DNA of 64,000 bases from Ehretia macrophylla (Eukaryota; Streptophyta; Magnoliopsida; Boraginales; Ehretiaceae): NCBI GenBank assembly GCA_037974665.1, contig CM075768.1:58856316-58920315 (forward strand). Direction: 5' to 3'. Positions 49,854 through 61,463 of this stretch are shown here, one piece after another. The notes under the pieces are model-generated. The model had not been told where the DNA came from, did not search any database, and saw only the letters and a list, made by a program, of their open reading frames with translations. The first letter of the stretch is position 1, and every line of letters begins with the position of its first letter. Position numbers and translations under genes: made by a program.

Positions 49854-51027
49854 AACTAAGGGCAAAAACCATTTTGCTTCTTGAGGTTTGGTATAAAGCC
49901 CAAATTAGTCCCTGAGATTTGCAAAAAGACCATATAGATCCCTCCCGTTATTTATGAGTTAACAGTCAAAGGTTTGACTAAATAAAAAGACTTGAATGCC
50001 CCTACTTTATGTGGTTGAAAATTTGGAGGGAAGGAAAAAAAAAATTAGGACCATGCAACAGATATAACTATTTAAGCACCCAAGTCATTTTTTTTTTTCT
50101 TTTCTCACTTTCAATTCATGCTATTTCTCACCCAAAAAAAAAAAAAGAACAACGACAACAACAAAATTCTTGCTACTTAGAAGAGTTTGGCTCTTAATTT
50201 TTTTAGAATACACCTTTTTCTTTCTTTCTTTCTTTGGTAATGTTGATTGGGTTATGTTTAGTTTATTTTTCTTTTAATCTTGAATGAGTTTATGGAATTA
50301 CTGATATTTGATGTATTTGATCAACTATGTAATCTCCTTCATCATTTTTAGATTATAGAAATATTATGACTGAATAGCCTGTAATTTTTAATATTTATAA
50401 TAGTGTAAAATTAAATATAAATTAAAGAGAAAGTCAAGTATATTTATAACCACTATCTTGTCCCCGAAAATTGAATTTAGTTTCGGATGGCCACTAATTG
50501 TGGCTTTTAAAGTCTTAAATTTTGGATATATGTCTTCCAACTACAAATGTTGTCTGACTTTTAACTAACTTGAAAAATGTATTAAGGTGCAATATTAGAC
50601 AATATAATATATAACCTTGTGATAAATTCTCTATAATTCACATGTAACGAATTCCTCGTCATTTGAAAATAAAAAAGAAAAAATAATAATAAACGAGGAA
50701 TTCGTTATATGTGAATTATTTTTTCACATTTAAGATTTGTATTTTTTTCATCTATTATTATTTTTGTTTTTTGTTTTCTAATGATGATAAAAAATGGCTT
50801 GGGTGCTTAAATAGTTGTACTTGTTGCATGGTTTCAATTTTTTTTTTTCCTTCCCTCCAAATCTCCAACCACTAAAGTAAGGGCATTTATGTCTTTCATT
50901 TGGTCAAATATTTGACTATTAAGTCATAGATAATGGAAGGGACCTGTTTGATCTTTTTACAAACCTCAGAGATCAATTTGGACTTTATACCAAACCTCAA
51001 AGACCAAAATAGTTTTTGCCCAACTAA
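49854..51027. mobile_element. Foldback DNA element with 231-bp inverted arms and 6-bp target duplication
   Basis: The element runs from GGGCAAAAACCATTTTG at 49860 to CAAAATAGTTTTTGCCC... at 51021 (left end and reverse-complemented right end match). The left arm 49860-50090 and right arm 50791-51021 are inverted copies of equal length, with mismatches. AACTAA stands directly before (49854-49859) and after (51022-51027) the element. The arms contain phrases like tttggtataaagcccaaatt, common at the ends of plant Mutator-like MITEs, although those usually make 9-bp duplications. The 700-bp core has no coding frame but contains a separate palindrome at 50635-50717. It is non-autonomous. Confidence 0.85.
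50635..50717. repeat. Palindrome inside the foldback element
   Basis: Arms 50635-50659 and 50693-50717 are 25 bp each, inverted, with one mismatch, around a 33-bp A-rich loop. Confidence 0.9.
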
Positions 51028-51657
51028 TGGAGGAGATGTTTTTTGATAAGCATGAGTGAAATCGACGAATTCATATAACTGACCCTACCTAATAAGAAAA
51101 AAGATGATTGGTTGGATAACCAAAAAATTCTACTATGAATGCCTTTGGATTAGACCAGGGGACTAATCCCAAGAAAATTAATTTTTTGACTCATTCGAAC
51201 ACGAGATATGAAAAAATCTCTTACTTAACCCCCAAGACATTCTATCACTAATCTAACCTTTTCGGGTTTTGATACATGTCTGATGTCATAGTGGAACATG
51301 ACAGATCTTATCCTTGAATGGTACAGTAGATCTCGAATAATTCCATTAAATTGCACATATTTGACAATAGCAGCAGGACTAATTAGCAGGCCTAGAACTA
51401 TTGTTGAAAATCATGTCTATTCTTTATCTAGATTTGCAATATGCATTCTTCACATGCAGAAGAAAAAGCCTACAAGAAACATACAACTTCAATTTGGGAA
51501 ATTCATGAGACAGATGAAACTCATTGTTTGATCTATTCATCATTACCTAAAGAAACTACAGAACTTTCAAACACTTGCTCTGGACAATTTCTACTACAAG
51601 GGAAAGAAGAAAAAGAGGAAAAAGAAAAACAAAATCGAACAGAAAAGCTTCTCCAAA
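51028..51657. other. 3' intergenic/UTR region of the WIP-like gene
   Basis: No separate gene seen; the short + strand frames here and across 51658-52275 are shadows of the WIP coding strand or untranslated sequence. Confidence 0.4.
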
Positions 51658-53870
51658 TTATGTAGGTACAACCCCAGAAGATTGGGGTGACAACAACTGC
51701 AAAACAAAAAGTCCAACGATAACAGCCAGCAAAATCAACTGTATAAAGAAACACGAAGTGTATTTATATACGCGGTTCTGCAGCTTCAATGTCTCATCAG
51801 CACTTACAATATCTTCACAATAGTTCTCCAACTGCTCAGCTTCCCTCTTTAGCGTCGCAGCTTTGGATTCTGCATTTCCGAGCTTGTTCAGCATCTGGGA
51901 TTGCTCTGAAACTAATTTCTTTTGCTCTTCCAAGACGAAGAGTTGGTCAACTGACAAGACTCTCAGATTGTGAATTGTTCTTGATATTGTCAAATACTCA
52001 ACTTCAGCTTCGATCTTTAGCCTAAAGAGGGCCTCAAGTTCTGATTCAACATGTCTATCATTCCCCAGATTCAACTCTACTGCACTCCTTGGTTCTTCTT
52101 CAAGGGACCTACCACTTGTTACGGCTTCAAGTTCAACAACTCTGGCTTCCTTCACCTTAAGCATAGCTGTAGTCTCGTCAAGCTTGCTTTCCAGAACATT
52201 GATATTTTTCTTCAAGCTATTGATCTCAGATTCCAAGGCATGAAAAGAATGAGGCACATGGTCACCAGAGTGTAACTGTTCTAAAGAGCTTGGGCCATGG
52301 TCTTTCAAACCGACAGATATAAACTCTGAAGAAAAACGACTATTCGGACTTGAATCATCAACAAGAATATCTTCCTTTCCAATTTCCCTATATTCCTGAA
52401 TCTCTGCATAAATACACACATCAAGTTACTAAAATGGCTAATCAAAAGAAGAAACGCTCAACCAAAATAAGTGACCAAAGTTCAATAGTTAAGTCTCATA
52501 AATAATTGCAAAGCTATATCTTGCCTCTGAATAAAATATAACACAGGCATATAAATAAGCAAAGTAGTAGAAAATCGATCAGAAAAGAAATATCTGGGTG
52601 AATGAAAGAAGAATGCCAAAGCAAATTTTCACTTATAATCAAGTTTGCACACATAGAAACAACAGTTAACCACAATGAAACAAGAAAGAGAGCTAGAAGA
52701 AACAAGAAATAATATAGCAATAAGAATAAACCAAGATGGGCAAAGTAGGAAGGCAAACCCACCTTTTTCAAGTGCTTCCTGTGCGGACTGAAGCAAATGA
52801 ATAGATTCAGCCAGAGGATCCCGACCCGTTGAGCACCCCTGATTCTCACTGTTCTCTTCCTTAGCTCCCCAAGATGAGCCAGCAGCTACATCTCCTTGGG
52901 AGACATCTTCAAAATCTCCATCATTTCTTCTGCTATAACCTGTTTGAAGCTCCTCGCCAACTTGTCCTTCAATGCCCAGAGCTTCATCACTGTTTTCTCC
53001 ATCAAAATTCATTGACCTTCCATTTTGTCTCCCATTACTCGTGAAAGAATGAGTACCCTGCATAAAGACAAAATTGGAGCTTCGAGAGTCAGATTCCATG
53101 CTGGAATGAGAGTTTTCCTTCTCGATTTTGAACCGTTCTCCCCTAGGCTTCTTACTGGTTTCCATATGCACCTTGTCATGCTGAACTTGCAGAAATGAAC
53201 TACCTAAATTCTTCCCACTCAAACTCTTCATCCTGTTCTTATCACGCAAGTGTCCCACAACCACAGGTCCCTCATACCCCATCTTTGGAACACTGGTCGC
53301 TTTAGAAGACTTGCTACTCCAGTTCTCACTGTTCTCTGAGTCTGTCCCAGCTGCAAATATCGGTCCCATCACCAACCCCGCATCACCAACCATTGCATTG
53401 GTAGACGAAACAGACCCTTCACTCTTCTGCTTCATCTCAGCAGAAAATTGCATTGCTTTCCCTGATTGCCCTCCCACATTTGGTAATCCCCGCTTCAATA
53501 ACTTACTACTATCTATAGTAACCACCCCATCATTACTAACTTCCCTCTTAATCCTTCTCCATTTCCTTAACCCATATCCTTTCCTTGTCGTCGTTCCTGG
53601 AGAGGATGAACCTGAAACCAAACCTGAACCCAAACCCTTGGCCACCACCCTCCCGAGGGGCGAATTCACAGGCTTCTCTGTAACTTCAACTGCCTTACCC
53701 TTTACATCAACATCATTACCCAACTGCTTATTGTCCTCAACAGCACAAGACCCATTATTGTTCTCAACCCGGCATACGCTTTCACCACTACTATCCAAAT
53801 TCTCATTAGTCCCTATCGCTTCATTATCTTCCACGGATTCAAGTACTGAACACCCACTCTCCATACTCAT
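51658..53870 (-). CDS. WPP-domain-interacting protein (WIP1/WIP2-like), outer nuclear envelope KASH protein
   Basis: Two exons on the - strand, 53870-52763 and 52403-51658, join in phase (G|AG) to give 617 residues. The Ser/Asn-rich N-terminal half carries the conserved basic motif GYGLRKWRRIKREV (about 98-111) that marks the WIP family. After LAESIHLLQSAQEALEK the second exon forms a long coiled coil, ALESEINSLKKNINVLESKL through VFLEEQ-like heptads and ESKAATLKREAEQLENY. The C-terminus has one membrane span, FFIQLILLAVIVGLFVLQLL, and ends SSGVVPT, the plant KASH tail. In this family the coiled coil binds WPP-domain proteins such as RanGAP and the tail binds SUN proteins, tethering RanGAP to the nuclear envelope. 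The first ATG in frame is 53870; an upstream TTG adds nothing. A possible non-coding 5' exon may end at a GTACGC donor near 54290. It is longer than Arabidopsis WIP1 (about 489). Confidence 0.93.
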
Positions 53871-54420
53871 CAAAATTATACAACAACAATAACAACAATA
53901 CCAATAATAACAATAACAAGTTTAGGGCTTTTTAGCTCAATTTAGGGTTTTTCCTCAATTTAGGCCTTTTCCCATTTCTTGATTTTCGTATAATCACGCG
54001 TTTACCCAATAATATACAGATCAAGATCGAGAACAATCAACCATCATTCCAGCTCATGGGGCCCAAATCTAGCAAAAAAAATCTTGAGTAAATTAATTTA
54101 CTATCTTTTTGCATTTTAATTAAATTCCAATAAAATTTAACTCAATTCCACGCTACTGCGTGGGAATTAAAGAGGAAAGCAACGGAAATGGAAATAAAAG
54201 TTTTGGAATTTTATGGAATTTAATTAAATACAAAAATATATAGGAGAACTTAAATTAAAATTTTGAAATTAATTGCCTAATTAAAAGCGTACCTTATCAT
54301 CGGCCATAAAGAGAGAGGAAAGGAAGGGGGGCGGGGGGGTGTGGTGGGGTTGGTGAGAGAGAGAGAGAGAGAGAGATATATATATATATATATATATATG
54401 AATTGGGATCGAACAGAATG
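53871..54420 (-). promoter_or_regulatory. 5' leader and promoter-proximal region of the WIP-like gene
   Basis: An adjacent microsatellite pair, (GA)n then (TA)n, lies at about 54356-54400. On the - strand, a CT-rich leader and ATGGCCGATGATAAG end at a GTACGC splice donor near 54292. An intron of about 350 bp to just upstream of the coding ATG would be typical. This leader exon is an inference. Confidence 0.4.
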
Positions 54421-56143
54421 GAAACCGTAGGAAATTGGTGGATTTGGAAATTTATAGCCGTGGAATTTTGTGTCTTTTGTTTTTATTGTTGGAAATTAAT
54501 AAATTTTGTTAAAAACGGTTTATAATATGTATTTTGAAAATTATGAGATTCATTCTTGTTAATTATATCTTTTATATGTGTTATACAGTGTGTAAAGTGT
54601 AAAAATACTTTTATAATTTATAAAAGTTGCACGTTAGCCACTAAAATCACTTAATAACTTCAATTCATTTATTTATTTTGTCATTATATTCATTTACATG
54701 AGCATAACGAAAAACCTATTGTTCCATGGGATAATGAGAGCCATTTTTATAGCCTGTAAGATTTTTTTTTTAATTAAGCTATTCTTTTATTTATCAAAGG
54801 TTAAATTCTATTTAACGACATTCTTTTTTTTATACTCATAATTGATTTATATATAAATAAAAAGAATTTTAGAAAATTACGAATCCAACCAAAAAAGAGA
54901 GAGAATTTATCCGAATTACACGAGTAACTCATTCTGTCACACAATTAATATGTAGAAGAAATGCATAAAAGTATGATTAGGATTAGAAGATAAAATGATC
55001 AACGAGTTCTAAGTAATGGTGTATAAATTCTCATGACGTTAGATTCCCCTCCTATATATGTAATTTTAACAAAATAGAAAGGACGTTTTGCAATTTACAC
55101 TAGTTTAGTGGTGACCCATTAACGAGACAAGTGGGGTCACCCTAAGTGCTGATATTCTGGGCCACACGTGTGCAGAGGTGGCAGATGCATACAAGTTTGG
55201 TGTTTTAGGGCATCTTCATTTTTTTATTTTAATGTTGTTTGACATTGGCGGGTGTGTAAATATAGTGGATGAGGAATGTTTTTCACTTTTTTAATGGAAA
55301 GTAAAAAGAAGGGAGGGAATAAGGAACTTTTCTTTTGTTTGAATTGTAAATTTGAAAACAATAAAAGAAATGGAAGGGTATAATATTTTCTCTATTTTTT
55401 TTTAATTGGATGAATTTTTTAATCTTTTCAATTTGAGGTGTTTGAGAGGGAAAGGAATGGTTTCTATTAAAAAAGATTATATTATCCTTATTTTTTTATT
55501 TTATTTTCATAATTATCTTTATTACTCTTTTAATTTACTTTAAGTATGAAAAGGACATTTAAGTAATTTACTATTTAAATTTTTCATTTCCTTTCCTTTC
55601 TTTTCTTGCTCTAATCCAAACAAAAAATTATAAAAACTTTTTTTTTTCTTTTCTATTATTATTTTTTTACAATACAAATAAGATAATTCATTTTCTTTCC
55701 TTTCCTTTATTTTTATTCCTTTACTTTACTTTCATTTCCATTCTTTTGTGCAATCCAAACACTATGTAAAACAAACGACCATTGAAGAACGTATAGGAAT
55801 TTGTCTCTATGTAAACACGTATCGAATGAAACATTGACACATTCTATATATATTGTTATGATGAGTTTTGAAAATTTGAGAATAAAATAGGTCTTAACAC
55901 ACATGTTTAGAATTCACTATTGACCTAAAAGCTTAAACTATTGGGTTTTGAGCGTACACATATTTATTAATAATTCATTATTCTTCTAATATTTTTATGT
56001 GAGAGAAATCTTTCTCTTTTACTCTTTAATTCACCATGTAAAACTTCTAACATATATAAATAGAGCCGAAATTGTGGTTCGAAGTCATTACCTGATTGGA
56101 AAGCTAAAGCCGAAAATTAAGATCTACCACTAAATCGGTTGTC
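54421..56143. other. AT-rich intergenic DNA
   Basis: No gene seen. T-rich and A-rich tracts throughout, including repeated ctttcctttc words at about 55580-55740. Confidence 0.4.
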
Positions 56144-56484
56144 TAAGGCTATCCTTAATGGAGTCTCTAAAATGTAAAACTTTCATAATTTGGGTATTTT
56201 TAGAGACTCCAATCTCTAAAAAGAACACTATTCATAGTAAAAGTACGTGAGGTCCACCACTTTTGGCTTAAAAGATGCAAATATAGAGACCCAGTCTCTA
56301 TTTTTTTCAACAAATAAATAGAAGAAAATAGAGACTGGGTCTGTATTTTGGCATCTTTTAACCAAAAAGTGGTGGATTCCACGTACTTTTATCATGAATA
56401 GTGTTGTTTTTAGAGACTAAAGTCTCTAAAAACACCTAAATTAAGAAAGTTTTACATTTAAAGACTCCATTGAGAATGCCCTAA
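56144..56484. mobile_element. Tourist/Harbinger MITE, near-complete palindrome, TAA duplication
   Basis: The element 56147-56481 (335 bp) is flanked by TAA on both sides (56144-56146 and 56482-56484). The ends read GGCTATCCTTAATGGAGTCTC and, reverse-complemented from the right, GGGCATTCTCAATGGAGTCTT. Almost the whole element folds back: the halves around tttagagact, aagtggtgga and gagactgggtct are inverted copies meeting near 56316. The TAA target and GGG...CCC ends are those of PIF/Harbinger MITEs. The transcribed hairpin could be a small-RNA source. Confidence 0.93.
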
Positions 56485-59400
56485 TGTGCATATTGTATTG
56501 CTAAGAACCTCGTCAGTTGGAGAATGCTTCAAGTTGCGCAATGCAAATATGCAACATCACAAGTTCTAGCAAATCTATAGCTAAAATCAAATCAAGTTGA
56601 TTATATAAATGTGACAACGTTGTTCAAAATGGTTAAAATTTGTTTTCGTTGTTAGAAACATACAAGAGAAATCTATAGCTGTTGCAGCAAAATATTTGCC
56701 TGCTCCCAGAAATAGGTTTGGAGCTAGATGGGACCAAATGTGTGAGACAAACTTTCTTCTGTGGCTCGAGCTGTTTAACTAACCAAACATGGAAGATTGA
56801 GGAAGATTCAGCTTTGTTCTTGGTTAAACTTGGTTTAGTACCGAACTGTTGTATCACAAGATTTATAATCTTTGAGTTGGATTCAATGTGCTCCTATTTA
56901 AATTGAGTTTCTCATCATTTAAAAAAAAAAGAACTCGGTTTAGCACGAAGATCAAGGGATAAACAGGCTATTGGATTCAATTGCAGCCTATAATGCTGAT
57001 GTTTTCCAAAAGAAAAGATGGATTAGTTGCTGTCAAGGTTATCATTCATCATGTGAGAATAGTTAATGAACTAGTATTATACATTTAAATAATCATTCAG
57101 GTTGACCATTTAGGTCAATGTCGAATTGAGATTCAAAATTGTTATTTTTAAAATTACAAACATGTTTTACTTATAGATTTAGAGTTCTGGGTCTTAACCA
57201 TGACAACATTTATTGTCTTTGGCTTCAAATCGAAAAGACTGCCCTTCCTCTAGCAATCGGAGCCTTCAATACCTTCTCAAGGTGCAACTTAGCCTTGAAA
57301 CTCATGGAAAGTCTTCACAAATGTCCTTCATGAAGAAGTGTAGAAGTCATTCACAGATACAAGACTGGTGGCAACAATGGTTCTTTTTGCTGGGAAAAGA
57401 CAACGCATTTTTTAACTATACCAGTCGTATTTACATCTGTTGTGTACTAACATGTGATATCCATAATACATATAATAACTATTATTGACTTTTCTGGACT
57501 GAATTTTTTTTACTTATTTATGCTTATTGATCCTCATCCCTCGCCTCTAGTGGTTGGACACTACTGCACTGTGACCCGTGTCATGCTGCTGAAAAGCAGC
57601 CATTTGGATAGCGGACACTGAAGCTTGGCCACAAAATAGATACATATATTTTTCGCTTGTAATTCAAACTTTCGAGCAACTCTTTCAACCGTCGTCTAAT
57701 TCCCATTAGCTACTCAAGTTGGTGAGAATGAGGAGCATGATACACCATATTAGATTTCCAAACTATCAGCCTCTATACTTGAGTAGCTCAGTTTTGCTTA
57801 CATTGTAATTGGCCATTAAGTAGTTAGTAGTATACCAAGGAACCTTGCGAGCCTCTTTTTCATTTCTATGTATCAAGAAGAGCGTCCGATCTAAGATATT
57901 TTCTTTTAGTGGAGTTATAACACACAATTTCATAATTTATATGAATAATTATTTGGAAAAAATGCAAAATAGCTCTCACAAAGCGTGTAAGACTCACTTC
58001 CTTATCTCAGTTATTGCATCCAATACTGATGTTATAATTTTCCGAATTTGCATATTATTATTTCCGGCAAAGCCAACACACAAGGCCTGCAGGCTGCAAC
58101 CATCTACTATTTCACCAAACACTTCAGACTATTTCAATTGAATAAAGATCCGTATATAATATTATAACATTACGAGTGATTCAATACCATCTACTAATAT
58201 TCTACTAGTGTTTGATGTGTACTTTCAATGTCATCATTTGAAAAATGAGCATAGTGGACCCCATTTTAGTATTTGTATATTTAGCATAGGCAAGCTTAAA
58301 ACCATTAAACAAATGTTATTTCGTAGTCAGCTCACAGCTGAAGATTATTTACAGAAAATTATATTAAATTATCTGAGAAAAGTCTAAATTAGCAAGAATA
58401 GTGCACATATTCAAGGAAGGAGATACGGTTGCAAATTATTTGACTAACTATGATAGATGAATAATGTATTCTTTTTCCTTTTCTTTTTTTTTATATATAG
58501 TAGAGACCGAAATTCTAATTCAGTTTGGAACTGCGTATTGCTTATTATAATAGTAATTATTCGAGCGTATTATTTGTTAGTTGATTGTTAAAGAGGTAAA
58601 TTCAAAGGAGTGAGCTACCTTTTTTTGGTTAAAATTCTTACATTTGAAAATATAAAATTAATCTCCGTTAAAAATTTGAAGATATCTTTAACCACAAACT
58701 ATTTACAATAAATTTCGAACTCCTGACCTTACAGCTAAAATCTATCTATTAATACTTCATTTATTATTTAGATCATAACTCGTGATTGAGTGGGTAACTT
58801 TAAATTAAAGCATTTAGTCTTTTTAAGAGTTATTAATAAGCTGTCGAGCTTTCACCATGCAAACTGCGCCATACACGTTCCATCAATAAAGCAACAACAC
58901 ACTATTTTATTTTTTTTTTGGACAAAAAAACACAATATATTCAAAACACAACAAAACAAAAGGAAAAACTTGCAATCGTTCAAACGATTACAACGATCAG
59001 ATTTTGATGTGTAACGCGCATGGCCCCACGCGCCTATGAGACAATTTTATTTGGCTTAAGAAATGAACACCAGAAAGATAAATTTGCAAGCAACAATACT
59101 GCGAGTAACCATGACATAAAACTACTAAATGGAGAGAGATACTCTTAGAATACAAGATTACGATCTTGTCTTCAGATTTGGATCTCTAATAATATAATGA
59201 ATATAAATAACGATATAGTGATAATACAATTTTGATAAAAATAATCTAAAATATGAATGTAGAAATTAAATAACGTGCATTATCACTTTAACAACATTAA
59301 TCTTTCTCATAATTTTTAAACGTTATGATGACATTCCAATCCTATCGTTACTTGCAAGGGCGAAGGGAAGTATGCTCCAGTGCACCCTGAAATTTGGGAA

Positions 59401-61463
59401 AAAATATTTTATTTTTTTATTTTAATGTATATATATATATCCACATATTTTTATCCTTTATCTTTCACCATGCTTTCCCCTCTTTATTTTTCACTTTTGT
59501 TCTCTTACTCTTACATAGGTTTATAATTTATTTTCTATATTTTGAAGACTATTTGTGTTTATCACTGTATATAAATTTCAATTCGTTTATTTTTGTAATA
59601 TTTTTAACATTTATTTAAAAATTTTCTAGTTTAGTTGTACTTTTATTTCAATTTTAATTTTTTTGAATGATGTTTAGGTTTTTTATTTTTAATGGATTAT
59701 TTTGTGTCTTTATTAAAGAGTCCGAATTTGAATACCCGCGTATTCTTTTAAAAAAAAAAATTATGATCAATCATGATTTTAGGCATAAAGATAATACTTA
59801 GTCTTTTTGTAATTTATATAAAATAAATTTGAACAAATAAATTCCCTTAACTTCAATTACCGACTCGTCACGTAATGCTCCGCCCACTGGTTACTTGAGC
59901 ATATTAATACTTTGATAGGACCCCACGGAAAATACTTGTAGACATTCTTTTCTTCATTGTAACGATTGGAAATGAGAGAGACGTCTTAGATTGTGGCAAA
60001 CATGGTGGAGACTCAACTTGTCACCCTTTTTGCTTGTTAAATGCAATAACAGAAAAGCATCATTGAACGTGCATGAAGGGTTGAAAAAACAAGACCTTTA
60101 ACATGCATGTGTCTTATTTACTGCGCCTTAAATTCACAATTGACTGAGTCGCTCGTTCATGGTAGGAAGTACAATGTGTTGCCTAACGTAACTATAGATG
60201 GATTAAGATTGAATGCGTGTACTTAAAATTATAAGGTAAGATTGTGTATAACAAATTTAAAATTAATTTGTTTTTTTTTTCAAACTTCACACGTAAATAT
60301 GTAACAGAAATTTTGTGTATTAAGTTGACCTTTATATAATTAATTAAAATGTGAAAAAACAGTATGATCTACCTAAAAAATTCTAGTGATCCGACTCTTT
60401 AAAGGTAAGCCAGTTGGACACAATAGTAGCAATAGTACGTATAAGCAGAATGTCATGATCTTTCATTATCATAGTGTAATTTGTCAGAGACGTAAATGCC
60501 TTTGGCATGAAGAAAAACCAATATGTGGAAACCATAGTCATGGGGCAGGTTTAAATAACGTCCCATTGTGTGTATGCATGCATATGTGGACTTCACGCTC
60601 CTTTATATATAATACGTGCAGACGTTTGCAAAAAAAAATTCATAGTTATGAGCTGCTATCATGGCAAGGTACCACAAGCGTTATCCCATGCAACCATACA
60701 CTATATAATCTTAGAGGCTTCTTTATGATGCATTACTCATTGATGTCTTGTCACAAAACGTAAGATGTTGACTCTATAATAGTGAAGAACAGTAGAGCAA
60801 ACTACTGTTAACAAGAATAAGGTAACGTAGAGTTGCTCTTGTGTTTGGTAGATAGATGATCCGGCTGTGTGGGGTGTGGGCTCCACCTATAGTCACAACC
60901 GGATGATTCGGCCACTAAACACAAGAATTTTTCAGATAACATAACAAAGCTGAAAGACAAATACTGGAGCAGAATAGGAAGGAGATTTAAAAGAAAAAGT
61001 AACTCTATTTCTGTACAAGATTGCACAACTTAGGATCAAAAACTGTAATAGCTCGAGTCTATTAACGTTTAGGGGGAACAGAGAAAAAAAAAACACTTGT
61101 TTCTCGGGGTAGCTCGTTATTCAAAGGTTGCTTATGCAACCTCCAGGAAGTGTCAAGACGGACAGAAGCCTAGAAAAACTGATAATATCTACCACATTTC
61201 ACGAAGTTTTGAATAAATTGCATCACTGCTTACGGAAAATCCAATCAAGAGCTTATCTGCTAGGTTGCTTTCTTCATGAACATACTATCCTCTATGCCAT
61301 TAAGACCTCTAGTATCAAAGTTTCTGCAGTAAATTGAGTAGGGGAAAAGAGTGTACTGATTCCAGCATGGATTGTGCTGACAAAGCAAATTCTATGTGAA
61401 GATTACTATTCTGAGAAAACCTTGTTGGATAAAAAAAGCCGCGGGAATGATACAATGTAGATG
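56485..61463. other. AT-rich intergenic DNA with repeat debris
   Basis: No supported gene. An inverted repeat lies at 60837-60925. A T10 run followed by ggacaaaaaaacacaatata at 58911-58940 looks like the reversed poly(A) end of another retroposon on the - strand, extending to about 59030, but it was not delimited. The part from about 61000 is probably the 3' untranslated region of the next gene. Confidence 0.35.
60837..60925. repeat. Imperfect hairpin, ~35-bp arms
   Basis: The left arm tcttgtgtttggtagatag... pairs with the right arm ...ggccactaaacacaaga, with several mismatches. The loop includes ggggtgtgggctccacc, which has its own small stem. Confidence 0.65.

Noticed and set aside
51789-52275. 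+ strand frames across the WIP second exon
   Set aside because: Antisense shadows of the well-supported WIP coding sequence.
53311-53892. 193-codon + strand frame
   Set aside because: Antisense shadow of WIP exon 1.
57139-57488. Overlapping frames of 64 and 91 codons
   Set aside because: They are AT-rich, with no motif, no splice-supported extension and no recognised homologue.
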